A model generated the notes under the pieces. That model made no database searches and was not told the origin of the DNA. It saw only the letters and a program-made list of their open reading frames with translations. The translations under genes were made by a program, and so were the position numbers. A DNA stretch of 64,000 nt from Myxocyprinus asiaticus (Eukaryota; Chordata; Actinopteri; Cypriniformes; Catostomidae), in the NCBI RefSeq assembly GCF_019703515.2, contig NC_059368.1, positions 28,575,289 through 28,639,288 on the forward strand, given 5' to 3'. Shown here in pieces: positions 10,311-19,060 of the stretch (position 1 is its first letter; each line of letters begins with the position of its first letter).

Positions 10311-10517
10311 TGTAACAAAGGTTAAGAATGGGAAAGGAGGAGGCAGGAACTGGCTGAACAGTCAAAATAATATTTAATTTAAACAAAAAGACACACAACA
10401 CAAACACACACATGGCAGCTGCATGTGGCTCTCTCTCTCCCGAACTGCTGTGTTCCGCTGCATTTATCCCTCTCCTAGGCTGATTAGCCCAATTGGCCCA
10501 CCCTCCTCCTTGTCAGA
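10311..10517 (-). repeat. LTR 3 of TRIM-like array
   Basis: Same as LTR 2 but about 30 bp shorter: a segment around the GCATGCATAG motif is missing near 10,497. The outer end reads GTCAG instead of GTCACA. Confidence 0.82.
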
Positions 10518-10757
10518 CTCATCAATTCGCAGCATTGGATAAGCGTCATATTTAGACACCGCTTTCACTTTCTGGTAGTCAACACAGAACCGGACTGAGC
10601 CGTCACTCTTCAGTACCAGAACTACCGGGCTGGCCCGATCACTGTGCAACTCTTGTATTACACCCATTTCAAGCATTGCCTCTAATTCTTCCTGAACAAT
10701 CTTTTTCTTGTGTTCAGGAAGGTGATGGGGCAGCTACAAACCACCACCCCGGGGGTG
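10464..10757 (-). pseudogene. Gmr1-like reverse transcriptase N-terminal fragment
   Basis: The minus strand contains LEAMLEMGVIQELHSD, SPVVLVLKSDGSVRFCVDY and AVSKYDAYPMLRIDE, the start of the RT fingers domain. These closely match the fuller copy at 16,940-17,160. Codons below 10,517 are LTR sequence read by chance in the same frame. It ends at 10757 in CCCCGGGGGTG, where DIRS sequence begins. The catalytic palm is absent. Confidence 0.82.
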
Positions 10758-12014
10758 AAAACTCTGGCGGCCGGGTTAGTGAGCACCGTGGGTGATCTGG
10801 ATGTGGACATGGGAGCGTTTCCGCTGGCTCAGCCCCCGTGGACCTCCCATCCCCCAGCACATTCGTTCTACCCTGAAGAGCTGAAGAGCGATGCAGGCGG
10901 TCCACTTCAGGGCGGATTTAATGTCTCGTTCGCAGCTCGTGACGAGGATGAGTTATCGGTCGCAGCATCGGAGGGTGGGCTTCTGCTGTCAGAAGTGGAC
11001 AAATCTTCTGAGCTCCCGTTCATGGGTGGTAGAGCTCAGGATGAGGCAGACACTGAGATGGCAGCCATGCTTGCCCGGGCGGCTGCAAATGTCGGGAAAA
11101 AGTGGAACCCTCCACCCTGCCCTGAGCGTTCGCGGCTGGACGATTGGTTTCTGGGATCAGAGCATGACTCACCTTTCTTCCCAGAAGTGCACGAGGAGCT
11201 AACAAAGTCGTGGAAGGCACCTTTTTCTGCCCGTACACACTTCACAGAATCATCCATCCTAACTACCTTTTACAGCGGAGTGGCTAAGGGATGCATCAAG
11301 CTTCCCCAGGTAGAGCACGCCGTAGCGGTGCATTTATACCCGCAGGGCGCAGCCACCTGGAGGGACTGACCAAGGCTCCCTTCCAAAGCCTGTAAGTTCT
11401 CTTCCTCATTGATGATGAAGGCTTACAAGGCTGCGGGTCAGGCCGCCTCCACCCTTCACACCATGGCCATCCTGCAGGTCTACCAGGCCAAGGCGCTGAA
11501 AGATCTGCATGAGGGTAGAACCGACCTAAGGCTTATGCAGGAACTGCGTACCATGACCGACCTCGCCCTACGGGTGATGAAGGTCACAGCGAGCGCCCTG
11601 GGCTGGACGATGTCCACTCTGGTGGTCCAAGAGCGGCACCTGTGACTCAGCCTTGCGGAGATGCATGACGGCGAGAAGGTTCGCTTTCTCGATGCACCCA
11701 TCTCCCAAGGGGGGCTTTTTGGCGACACTGTCGAGGACTTTGCCCATCAGTTCTTGACGGTGAGGAAGCAGACGGAGACGATCAAACACATGTTGCCGCA
11801 ACGTGACTCGGCCACCTTCAGGCATCCGAAGTCCCGCGCCCCATCTGCCTCTCGTCAGATCCGTCGTCCTGTGGTGCCGGCCCCGGCTCCCACACCATCG
11901 GGGCCCGTACGCCGGTCTGTGAGAAGAAGATCCTCCCGCAGGAAGGTGGCTCCACCACGAACCCCAGATGGGCTTCGAGGAGGCCCTGAAATGGGAGACC
12001 CAGGGATGAGGTGA
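10758..12014 (+). pseudogene. DIRS1-like gag (ORF1)
   Basis: One reading frame runs from 10758 to the stop at 12012, broken only by TGA at 11368-11370 (after ATWRD, probably from CGA) and TGA near 11643 (after QERHL, probably from TGG). Recognisable stretches are RLDDWFLGSEHDSPFFPEV, KSWKAPFSARTHF, AVAVHLYPQGAATWRD, AAGQAASTLHTMAILQVYQ, LGWTMSTLVVQERHL and GLFGDTVEDFAHQF. The C-terminus is rich in Arg and Pro and may bind nucleic acid. The N-terminal cysteine cluster seen in the second DIRS copy is missing here. Gag should form the particle. Confidence 0.85.
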
Positions 12015-12379
12015 CTGACCCTGACCAGTCTGGCCCGGGTGAACTTACCAGCCCACCCATCGCCCCTGGGTCAGCGCGTGGTGAGTATAACATTGCCGAG
12101 TGCCCTCTGGGCCTTGGCACCCACATGGTCAATAAAAGAGCAGTTTCCTCATTCCCTGGGTCAGCACACACTGAAAGTCTTTCCGGTCAACCAGTCGGAT
12201 GCGAGTACCTCATGTTCCCTCGTTCTTCGTCGAGAGATGGCTAGCGAACAGGTAAGTGTGCTGATCTCTGGGGCCGCTCGCCCGCCCCAGCCACCAGCCA
12301 CCGTTGCGGGCTTGCGGAGCAGCACGTCCCCCCTGGGTTGTCTTCCAGTTGGAGCACCTGCTCTGCCTTGCCACAAGTC

Positions 12380-12815
12380 ACCCTCCCCGGGCACAATAAA
12401 TCCAGTCGTCCCCTTGGTGCCGCTGGTGCGGAGTCTGGAGGCCTGGTTAGTGCTCTCCAGCTCCATGTGGTGGCTCATCAGGACTATTCACCTCGGCTAC
12501 ACGATCCAGTTCGCCAGACGCCCGCCCAGGTTCAGCGCCGCAGGGCGCAGCCACCTGGAGAGACTGACCAAGGCTCCCTTCCAAGGCCTGTAAGTTCTCT
12601 TCCTCATTGATGATGAAGGCTTACAAAGCCACGGCATGTGCAACAGGCAAGCATTTTCAGGGCTCTGGACAGGGCCCCGACTCCAATGGCACATCAACTG
12701 CTTAGAATTTCCTGGCAGTATTGCAGGCCCTGTGGAGGCTTCGGCCGTTGATTCAGGGCAAGCATGTGTTGGTCCGGACTGACAACACAGCGACTGTGGC
12801 ATACATAAACCACCA
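12380..12815 (+). pseudogene. DIRS1-like reverse transcriptase/RNase H fragments
   Basis: The RT start is readable around 12430-12530 (LIRTIHLGYTIQFARRPPRFS). The RT catalytic core is absent. A piece repeating gag 11341-11431 sits at 12539-12630, and RNase H sequence follows (RLQWHINCLEF, then LIQGKHVLVRTDNTATVAY near 12750-12800, with catalytic Glu and Asp). The RNase H is out of frame with the RT start. A second deletion near 12815 joins it to the recombinase. Confidence 0.75.
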
Positions 12816-12817
12816 AT

Positions 12818-13685
12818 GTGGCATATGCTCATGTCGTATGCCGCAACTTGCCTGCCTCCTCCTCCTTTGGAGTCCTAGCGGATCTTCCACCAGCAGTGGT
12901 AAATACGATCACTCAGGCCAAAGCCCCCTCCACGAGGCGGCTGTATGCCTTGAAGTGCCATCTTTTCGCGAACTTGTGTTCTTCCCATGGGGAAGACACA
13001 CAGAGGTGCACGGTCGGGTCTGTGCTGTCTTTCCTACAGGAAGGGCTGGAGAGACGGCTGTCTCCCTCTACCCTGAAGGTGTACATGGCTGCTATAGCAG
13101 CGTATCATGAGACCCTCATGAAAGCATGACCTGATCACCAGGTTCCTCAAAGGTGCAAGGAGGTTGAATCCTCCTAGACCGCGCCTGATTCCTTCTTGGG
13201 ATCTGTCTGTGGTCCTACTTGCCCTATAGAGAGCCCCCTTTGAGCCCCTGGAGCAGGCCAAGCTCAACACCTTGTCACTGAAGATGGCCCTCCTGGTGGC
13301 GCTCACTTCCATCAAGAGGGTGGGGGACCTACAGAAGCTCTCTGTTACCAGCAAATGCCTGGAGATCGGGCCGGCACACTTTCACATGATCCTGAGACTC
13401 CGGTCTGGTTACGTGCCCAAAGTTCCCACCACTCCCTTTCAGAACCAGGTGGTGAACCTGCAAGCGCTCCCTTCAGAGGAGGAAGACCCAACCTTGTCAT
13501 TGCTATGTCCAGTTTGCGCCCTGCACATTTATCTGGGCTGCACACAGAGCTTCAGATGCTTGGAGCAGCTCTTTATTTTGGAGGGCAGCAGAAGGGGAAA
13601 GCTGTCTCCAAACAGAGGCTTGCCCATTGGATTGTGGATGCCATTTCCTTGGCTTACCAATCACAAGACCTGCCGTGGGTAACAG
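12818..13685 (+). pseudogene. DIRS1-like tyrosine recombinase, catalytic end deleted
   Basis: The N-terminal core-binding part (12870-13129) reads TITQAKAPSTRRLYALK and SFLQEGLERRLSPSTLKVY. After a frame change, the catalytic domain starts with KMALLVALTSIKRVGDL, where the Arg of SIKR is the first catalytic residue, and continues with KQRLAHWIVDAISLAYQ. Soon after, near 13670, the region corresponding to the HxxR, Trp and nucleophile Tyr of the second DIRS copy is missing. The sequence jumps to the 3' untranslated part (CAGTTGGGTGTACTGCTTGC). The enzyme would have inserted circular DNA; this copy cannot. Confidence 0.8.
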
Positions 13686-14451
13686 CAGGTAGGATGGGCA
13701 GCCAGTTGGGTGTACTGCTTGCATTTACGCCTTTTCCCTTTTTCAAGGTGATAATGTGCGCTATTTTGTCCACAACAGTTCCCCGTAACTGGTGAACCGT
13801 GGATGCCTCTTAAGTCTTAAGCACTGTTCGGTGACGAACTCAGCAGAGGAGTGACGCCACCAGGCCCAGTACTCGTGGTATGCCCCTTTTCAGGTGAGCC
13901 CGTGTACTCAAGCTCAGTGCTCCATACGTTGTGATTCCCCCCTGGTAATCCCGTATGATGCATTTCCACTGTTCGGTTTCCCCTCAGGTGAACTCTGTGT
14001 TTCCCCTCATCAGAGCTTCGCTCTGCTTCGGCCACTGTTGCTGTGTACCCTCTCCATAGATAGGGTCCTCCTGGTGGTATCATTCCATATGTGAACTTCC
14101 CCGTTGGTAAGTCCATGTGAGGTATTCTCCACACGTTAACCTCCCTCTGGTAGGATGTGGTCTCTGTAGTGCCCTCACTCCTGGAGAGGGAAGAGCACTT
14201 ACCCCCGCTATTCCAGAAGGTGCTCGGCGGGAAATTGCTTAACAGCAAAAATCAGGAAAGGTCACCGCCTGTAGCCTCCTTGGGTAAGTGCCTCCTCCCC
14301 CCTTAACAGAACTAGGGAGATGCCTTACCTAACTCGCTGAAAGGTCATGACGTGGTCAAGCGCTCGCTGCAATGCATGCAGCAGCTTGCCCGTGTCCACT
14401 CTTCCATACCTCATGACACGGTTCAGCACCTGTGGCATTTCCTATAGGAAC

Positions 14452-14535
14452 CACTAGTGTCACTACATCGACACGACGTCGAGTGAGTGACAGACAGGGA
14501 ACGTCTAGGTTACTGGTGTAACCTCTGTTCCCTGA
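14452..14535 (+). repeat. DIRS internal complementary region
   Basis: CACTACATCGACACGACG...GTGAGTGACAG is the reverse complement of a DIRS left terminus such as that at 43,395-43,430. The adjoining GGGAACGTCTAGGTTACTGG is complementary to the right terminus at 14,795-14,836. Carrying both termini back to back is the mark of the internal complementary region that lets DIRS elements form circles. Confidence 0.8.
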
Positions 14536-14836
14536 TGGAGGGAATGAGACATTGTGTCCCTCCTTCCACGGTGCTGAACTGGCCGCTGACATGGCCGGGA
14601 CTCTCTATCGGCTCCTCAGCATAAATCTGAATGAGTGGTGCATGCCATCTCCTTCTATACCCATATGTCCGGGGCGGAGAGTGGCATGCAAATTCCACTT
14701 GCCAATTCTCATTGGCCTTTTCTATTTTAAGCAAAGGTGATTGGGGCTCTCAAGATCGAACCCCTAGTGTCACTACATCGACACAATGTCTTGTTCCCTC
14801 CATCAGGGAACAGAGGTTACACCAGTAACCTAGACG
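14536..14836 (+). repeat. DIRS right inverted terminal repeat
   Basis: About 300 bp, ending CATCAGGGAACAGAGGTTAC...TAGACGTT. It resembles the right repeat at 47,011-47,278 and the inverse of the left repeat at 43,395-43,620. Confidence 0.8.
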
Positions 14837-15071
14837 TTTTTCTTTATTATTCATATTGGCTGCCATGTTGATTGAAAAACAAATCATGCATATTCGTGTT
14901 ATTGATTATTTATATAATTATAATGTGAAGACCTACTTTCTAAATATCTGTTTGTTTACTATGTTGTTTTGACATGAGTGTTGTACAGTAGCTAGCATTA
15001 CCTGTAATGTCTCTTGTATGCAGTGCATGGCTTATTTGTATGGAATGCATAGCATAGCAGAAGAGAAAGTG
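14837..15071. other. Unassigned flank between DIRS and the solo LTR
   Basis: AT-rich sequence with no recognisable motif. Confidence 0.5.
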
Positions 15072-15901
15072 TCAGAAATGCAGAGAATGACAGAGGCTCA
15101 GGATCCAAGCGCAGAGTTCAAAAACAGGGAATTTATTAAAACAAAAAACAAACTAAAGGTAATCCAGAGCTGGGGTAGAAGGCACAGGACCAACCAGACT
15201 GGGTAGGGATGAACAGGACAGGAAGCTAGACTGACCGACAAACTGACTGGAATAAACAAACACACAGGGCCGACTGGAAAACATGACTGGAAACAAGACG
15301 AACTGGCACTGGACAGCACACATGAGGAGACTTAAATAGGGAGAGAAATAAAACAGGTTAACCCTCTGGGGTCTGAGGGTGTTTTGGGCCCTGGAGACGT
15401 TTTGACATGCCTTGACATTTGTGCTTTTTTCAGTTGCTTAAAAACATATTAATGGCTTAAGTCTGATAACACTGTATTCAGCACAAACTGGGCTACAATA
15501 AAATGTTAGCAACATGTATGTACATGCTTGTATTTTTGAGAAAATAATGTTTATGTGTGGTTTTTGAAAAAACAACAATTTTAAGTCACTGAAATAAGGC
15601 CATATAACACATACTAAACATTTGTTCACAAGACTTTTGAGAACTGGATCTTGTAGCCTAGAGTTTTTGCTATAAAATGATGTGAAAACCATCCTGATCA
15701 CTCATTCATACAAAACAATATAGTCATTTAACTTTTGTAAGACACTTTTAGTGTTAAAAAGGCCATATGCAAGGAGGCGTGGATGATCATGAATACTGAT
15801 GTCATTCACACCTGAGGATACAAAGACCCCTCCCCTGAGAGAGAATGAATGTGAGGAGACTTAATGATTGAATGTATTTGCCACATGCCCCCACCGCTGA
15901 C

Positions 15902-16655
15902 TCAGGCCGGGGCAACATCCAGCCTGCCTACCACCCCCCCCCCTTTCCTGGATAAAAAGTCAGCCACAACCATCTGCGCCCCCGGTCTGTGGATCACCTT
16001 GAACTTAAAGGGCTGGAGAGCCAGATACCAATGGGTGATCCATGCGTTAGTATCCTTCAAGTGGTGGAGCCACTGCAGAGGAGCATGATCAGAACAGTGG
16101 GCAAAGGCCCACCCCAGCAGGTAGTAGCGGAGGGTCAGAACACCCATTTAATAGCAAGACACTCCTTCTCGATGGTACTATATTTTGTCTCCCTGAAGGA
16201 GAGCTTGCAACTAATAAACAGCACTGGCCATTCCTCCCCCCCACCTCCTATGAGAGCACTGCACCCAGCCCCCTGTCAGATGCATCAGTCCACAAAATAA
16301 AGGGGAGAGAGAAGTCAGGTGCATGTGAAAGCCGCCCCCCACACAGTGCGGATTTTACCTTAAGGAAGGCCTGTTGGCATGACTCTGTCCACTGGACCGG
16401 ATCAGGAGCCCACTTTTTAGTAAGGTCAGTCAGCGGGCTGTTGACATCAGAATAACTAGGCACAAACCTTCGGTAGTAGCCAGCCAGCCCCAAAAACAGC
16501 CTTTCCCCCTTTTTGGTCTTGGGCACAAGACAGGCTGCGATCGCTGTGGTTTTCTCAACCTGTGGACGCACCTGGCCGTGACCAAAGTGGATCCCAAGAT
16601 ACCTAACTTGCACCCAGCCAATTGCACACATCTTTGGGTTGGCCGTGAATCTCGC
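15902..16655 (-). pseudogene. RT connection and RNase H of Gmr1-like element
   Basis: 16,248-16,631 encodes the thumb and connection (VRYLGIHFGHGQVRP, FLGLAGYYRRFVPSYSDV, DPVQWTESCQQAFLKVK) and the RNase H start FILWTDASDRGLGAVLS with its first Asp. 15,902-16,147 encodes the end, with CSDHAPLQWLHHLKDTNA (catalytic Asp) and VIHRPGAQMVVADFLSR. A frame change lies between them near 16,150-16,250. The product would remove the RNA template strand. Confidence 0.85.
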
Positions 16656-17263
16656 CTATCTCAGCGTTCTCAGGACAGCCCTCAGATGTTGCATATGCCG
16701 CCAATCATTACTGTAAATGATGATATCGTCCAGATATGCAGCGGCATATGCCGTGTCTTGTCCATAAGGCGCTGAAACCTGGCCGGGGCTCTGAACAAAC
16801 TGAACGGAAGAGTCACAAATTGGTGTAATCCGAACGGTGTGGAAAAATCCGTCTTTTCTCTGGACATTGGAGTTAAAGGGATCTGCCAATAACCCTTTGT
16901 TAAGTCCAGCGTCGAGTAAAATTGAGCCGTGCCCAACCAATCAAGTAACTCGTCAATTCGTGGCATTGGATAAACGTCAAATTTGGACACCGCATTCACT
17001 TTCCGGTAGTCGACACAGAAGCAGACCAAGCCATTGCTCTTCGGTACCAGAACTACCGGGCTGGCCAAATCGCTGTGCGATTCTTGTATTATGCTCATTT
17101 CGAGCATTGCCTCTAATTCTTCCTGAACAATCTTTCTCTTATGTTCAGGAAGAAGATAGGGGTGGCTACGAACCACCACCCCCGGGGTGGTCTTGATATG
17201 GTGCTCTATGAGGTTCGTGTGACTGGGTAGGGGTGAAAACACATCCATGAATTCCGCTTGCAA
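16656..17263 (-). pseudogene. Gmr1-like reverse transcriptase
   Basis: The minus strand encodes RT motifs in order: LEAMLEMSIIQESHSD, SPVVLVPKSNG, CFCVDYRKVNAVSKFD, YPMPRIDELLDWLG, FYSTLDLTKGYWQIPL (catalytic Asp in STLDL) and, after a frameshift near 16,780-16,800, AAAYLDDIIIYSND (catalytic Asp pair at 16,725-16,730). The YLDD box replaces the more common YVDD or FLDD. All three catalytic Asp residues are present, so the copy was recently competent apart from frameshifts. It would copy element RNA into DNA in the cytoplasmic particle. Confidence 0.88.
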
Positions 17264-17388
17264 CCTGGCAATCTCTGTAAGCTGAGACAGTGAGAGGTGG
17301 TCTCCGCAAGGGACCGGGGTGAATTAACTTGATTTGGGAAATACCTCCGGCCCGAGCTCCGTCCTCTCCGGAACTACCATCATCAAGG

Positions 17389-17645
17389 CTACGGGTACCA
17401 CCTCCCTACATGGTTTGAGGAGGTTGAGGTGGTAGATTTGACGTGCCCCTCCCCCATCCGTTCACCTAACCTCATAATTGAGATCTCCGACTCGTCGTGT
17501 GACCTCAAAGGGTCCTTGCCACTTGGCGAGTAATTTGGAGCTCGAGGTGGGCAGCAATACAAGCACCTTATCTCCCTGTGCAAATTCCCATAGTCGAGTG
17601 CCCGTCGGCGTTGCTGTTCTTGCGCTTGGAGAAAATTCTCCTGTG
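17389..17645 (-). pseudogene. Integrase C-terminal region to RT linker
   Basis: Continues from the integrase with LRAKLHTLGRVTQENFLQAQ and, after frame changes, a stretch with KLLAKWQGPFEVTRRVG. This is the SH3-like GPFEV-type motif found at gypsy integrase C-termini. It leads into the RT region. Confidence 0.65.
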
Positions 17646-18680
17646 TTACCCGCCCCAAAGTGTGGAGTTTTGCTCTAAGGTCAAGAACATATTGAATTTG
17701 TTTTTTGCTATTTGAAGGTCCTTCCTCCCAAGCTTCCCGTATGACGTCAAGCACGCTGTGTGACCGGCGCCCATACAGTAGCTCAAACGGGGAAAACCCA
17801 GTGGAGGCTTGCGGGACCTCTCATACTGCAAACAGCAGGGGTTCGAGCCACTTATCCCAGTTTTTAGCATCTTCATGTACGAACTTACAAATCATATTTT
17901 TTAAGGTCTTATTAAATCGTTCGACCAACCCATCGGTTTGCGGGTGATAAACGCTGGTGCGAATTGACTTAATACCTAATAATTCAGTTCACGAAGTGTA
18001 CGTGACATGAATGTTGTGCCTTGGTCAGTGAGGATTTCCTTTGAAATCCCCACTCTGGAGATGATTTTGAAGAGTGCCTCTGCAACACTACGTGCTGAGA
18101 TGTTGCTTAGAGGCACTGCTTCCAGATATCGCATTGCATAGTCCACCAGAACTAATACAAAACAATGGTGCATTCTGTTCTAATGGCCCGATGAGATCCA
18201 TGCCAATTTTCTTGAAGGGGATCTCGATCAGTGGCAGCAGGCACAATGGCGCTTTTGGGGTAGCCGGTGGCTTTACCAACTGATATTCACAGCACACCGC
18301 ACACCACTTGCGAACGTCCCCATGAATGCCCGGCCAAAAGAAACTGGCCATTATATGGTTCAACATCTTTTCGTGACTTAAGTGGCCAGCCATTGGATTA
18401 TAGTGAGCCGCCTGGAAAAGTGTTTCCCGACGGCTTTTTTGTACCAACAGCTGAGTTGTATTCTCTTTGGTTTGAGTGTCCTGCGTCACTCGATACAACT
18501 GCTCTTTGATAATAGAAAAGTATGGGTATGTGAGCGCAATACCAGGCTGGAGCTGTTGACCATCAATTACTTTCACTTGGTGAAAGGCGTGCTTAAGGGA
18601 CTCGTCACGCGACTGCTCCAGAGGGAAATCCCCCTCAGGGAATTCCCCGTCTGCGTCATCCCGACGCGGAGCTGACGTTG
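17646..18680 (-). pseudogene. Gmr1-like integrase (HHCC zinc region and DDE core)
   Basis: The zinc-binding region at about 18,285-18,405 has His at AAHYNPMAGHL and Cys at WCAVCCEYQ, spaced HX6H-X26-CX2C. The core has Asp in KIGMDLIGPL (18,196-18,198), Asp in EILTDQGTTF (18,024-18,026) and Glu in DGLVERFNKTL (17,920-17,922), giving a full DDE triad spread over more than one frame. Frameshifts lie near 18,150 and 17,975, and a stop near 17,822. A C-terminal part continues to about 17,400. Its position before RT is the striking feature. The enzyme would insert element DNA with a 5-bp stagger, matching the GTATT duplication. Confidence 0.85.
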
Positions 18681-18761
18681 ACGGCCCAGGCACCGCCTCA
18701 CCAGTCATTGTATCGCATGTCACACCCCGCCCCACTATTTTGCAGGACCCATCCACACACA

Positions 18762-19060
18762 TTACCCCCAATAAATTTTTAAAGCCGGCCAATTGGTTCC
18801 CAGAATTAGTGGATGGGTGAGGCGGGGATTAACCGCAGCCTCGACTCTATGCCTTTTTCCCCTGAATCGTATCTCAATGGTAACCACTGGATGCTTGTGA
18901 ATGTCACCATGCACACACCTCACCTTCACCAGTTTATTTTTATCCAATGCCCTGCCTTGCACCAAGCGTTGGTGGATCGAGGTTTGAGAACAACTTGTAT
19001 CCAGCAAAGCTTGATGTGTATCCCCTTTTACTCTTACGATACGTCCCTGCCCGATCGGGG
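18762..19060 (-). pseudogene. Gmr1-like aspartic protease
   Basis: The minus strand contains QALLDTSCSQTSIH (Asp codon 18,999-19,001) and, about 65 residues on, HPLILGTNWPAL, the hydrophobic-hydrophobic-Gly motif of retroviral-type aspartic proteases. The active-site triplet is Asp-Thr-Ser rather than the common Asp-Thr/Ser-Gly, so either the Gly was changed or the family differs here. The protease would cut the gag-pol precursor. The frame overlaps the gag end, so gag and pol may have been linked by frameshifting in the intact element, but mutation prevents certainty. Confidence 0.75.

Larger units (their letters stand above)
8690..10517 (-). mobile_element. Tandem array of a very small LTR retrotransposon (TRIM-like): LTR-int-LTR-int-LTR
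   Basis: Three LTRs (8690-8922, 9493-9728, 10311-10517) alternate with two internal regions of about 570-580 bp that resemble each other throughout. On the minus strand each LTR begins TGTGATGAGG or similar and ends TTTGTTACA. After the LTR, one base away, lies a primer site complementary to the 3' end of tRNA-Phe. Before the next LTR is a purine-rich tract. No gag or pol motif is seen, so the unit is non-autonomous. ACTC occurs at both outer borders (8686-8689 and 10517-10520), consistent with a short target duplication in the host Gmr1 fragment. The array may have arisen by LTR-LTR recombination between two copies. Confidence 0.82.
8336..10757 (-). mobile_element. Gmr1-like gypsy fragment, internally deleted and split by a small LTR-element array
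   Basis: Read on the minus strand, the 10757-10521 part matches the RT N-terminus of the fuller Gmr1-like copy (around 17,170-16,945). The next 35 bp lies at 8656-8690, beyond the inserted array at 8690-10517. The sequence then skips about 770 bp relative to the fuller copy and continues as the RNase H end (8650-8390), a purine-rich tract, and a piece of LTR (8336-8378). So the fragment suffered an RT-RH deletion, took up the array, and at 10757 is joined abruptly to DIRS sequence. Confidence 0.8.
10758..14836 (+). mobile_element. DIRS1-like retrotransposon, left-truncated
   Basis: The plus-strand order is gag, a reverse transcriptase fragment, RNase H fragment, tyrosine recombinase, internal complementary region and right inverted terminal repeat, as in DIRS1-type elements. 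These integrate with a tyrosine recombinase and make no target duplication. The left inverted repeat and gag start are missing: DIRS sequence begins abruptly at 10758 next to Gmr1-like RT. Gag has two in-frame stops, RT carries a 92-bp duplicated gag segment, the RT core is deleted, and the recombinase lacks its catalytic end. The element is dead. Confidence 0.88.

Noticed and set aside
13355..13795. 146-codon frame considered as a separate gene
   Set aside because: It is a mixture of out-of-phase recombinase sequence and, at its end, the in-phase recombinase remnant of the DIRS element.
16282..18792. Integrase-before-RT order as an artefact of two nested elements
   Set aside because: Only one 5-bp duplication pair and one LTR are seen, all domains lie on one strand, and the order matches the known Gmr1-like group. 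Kept as one element, though phylogeny would settle it.
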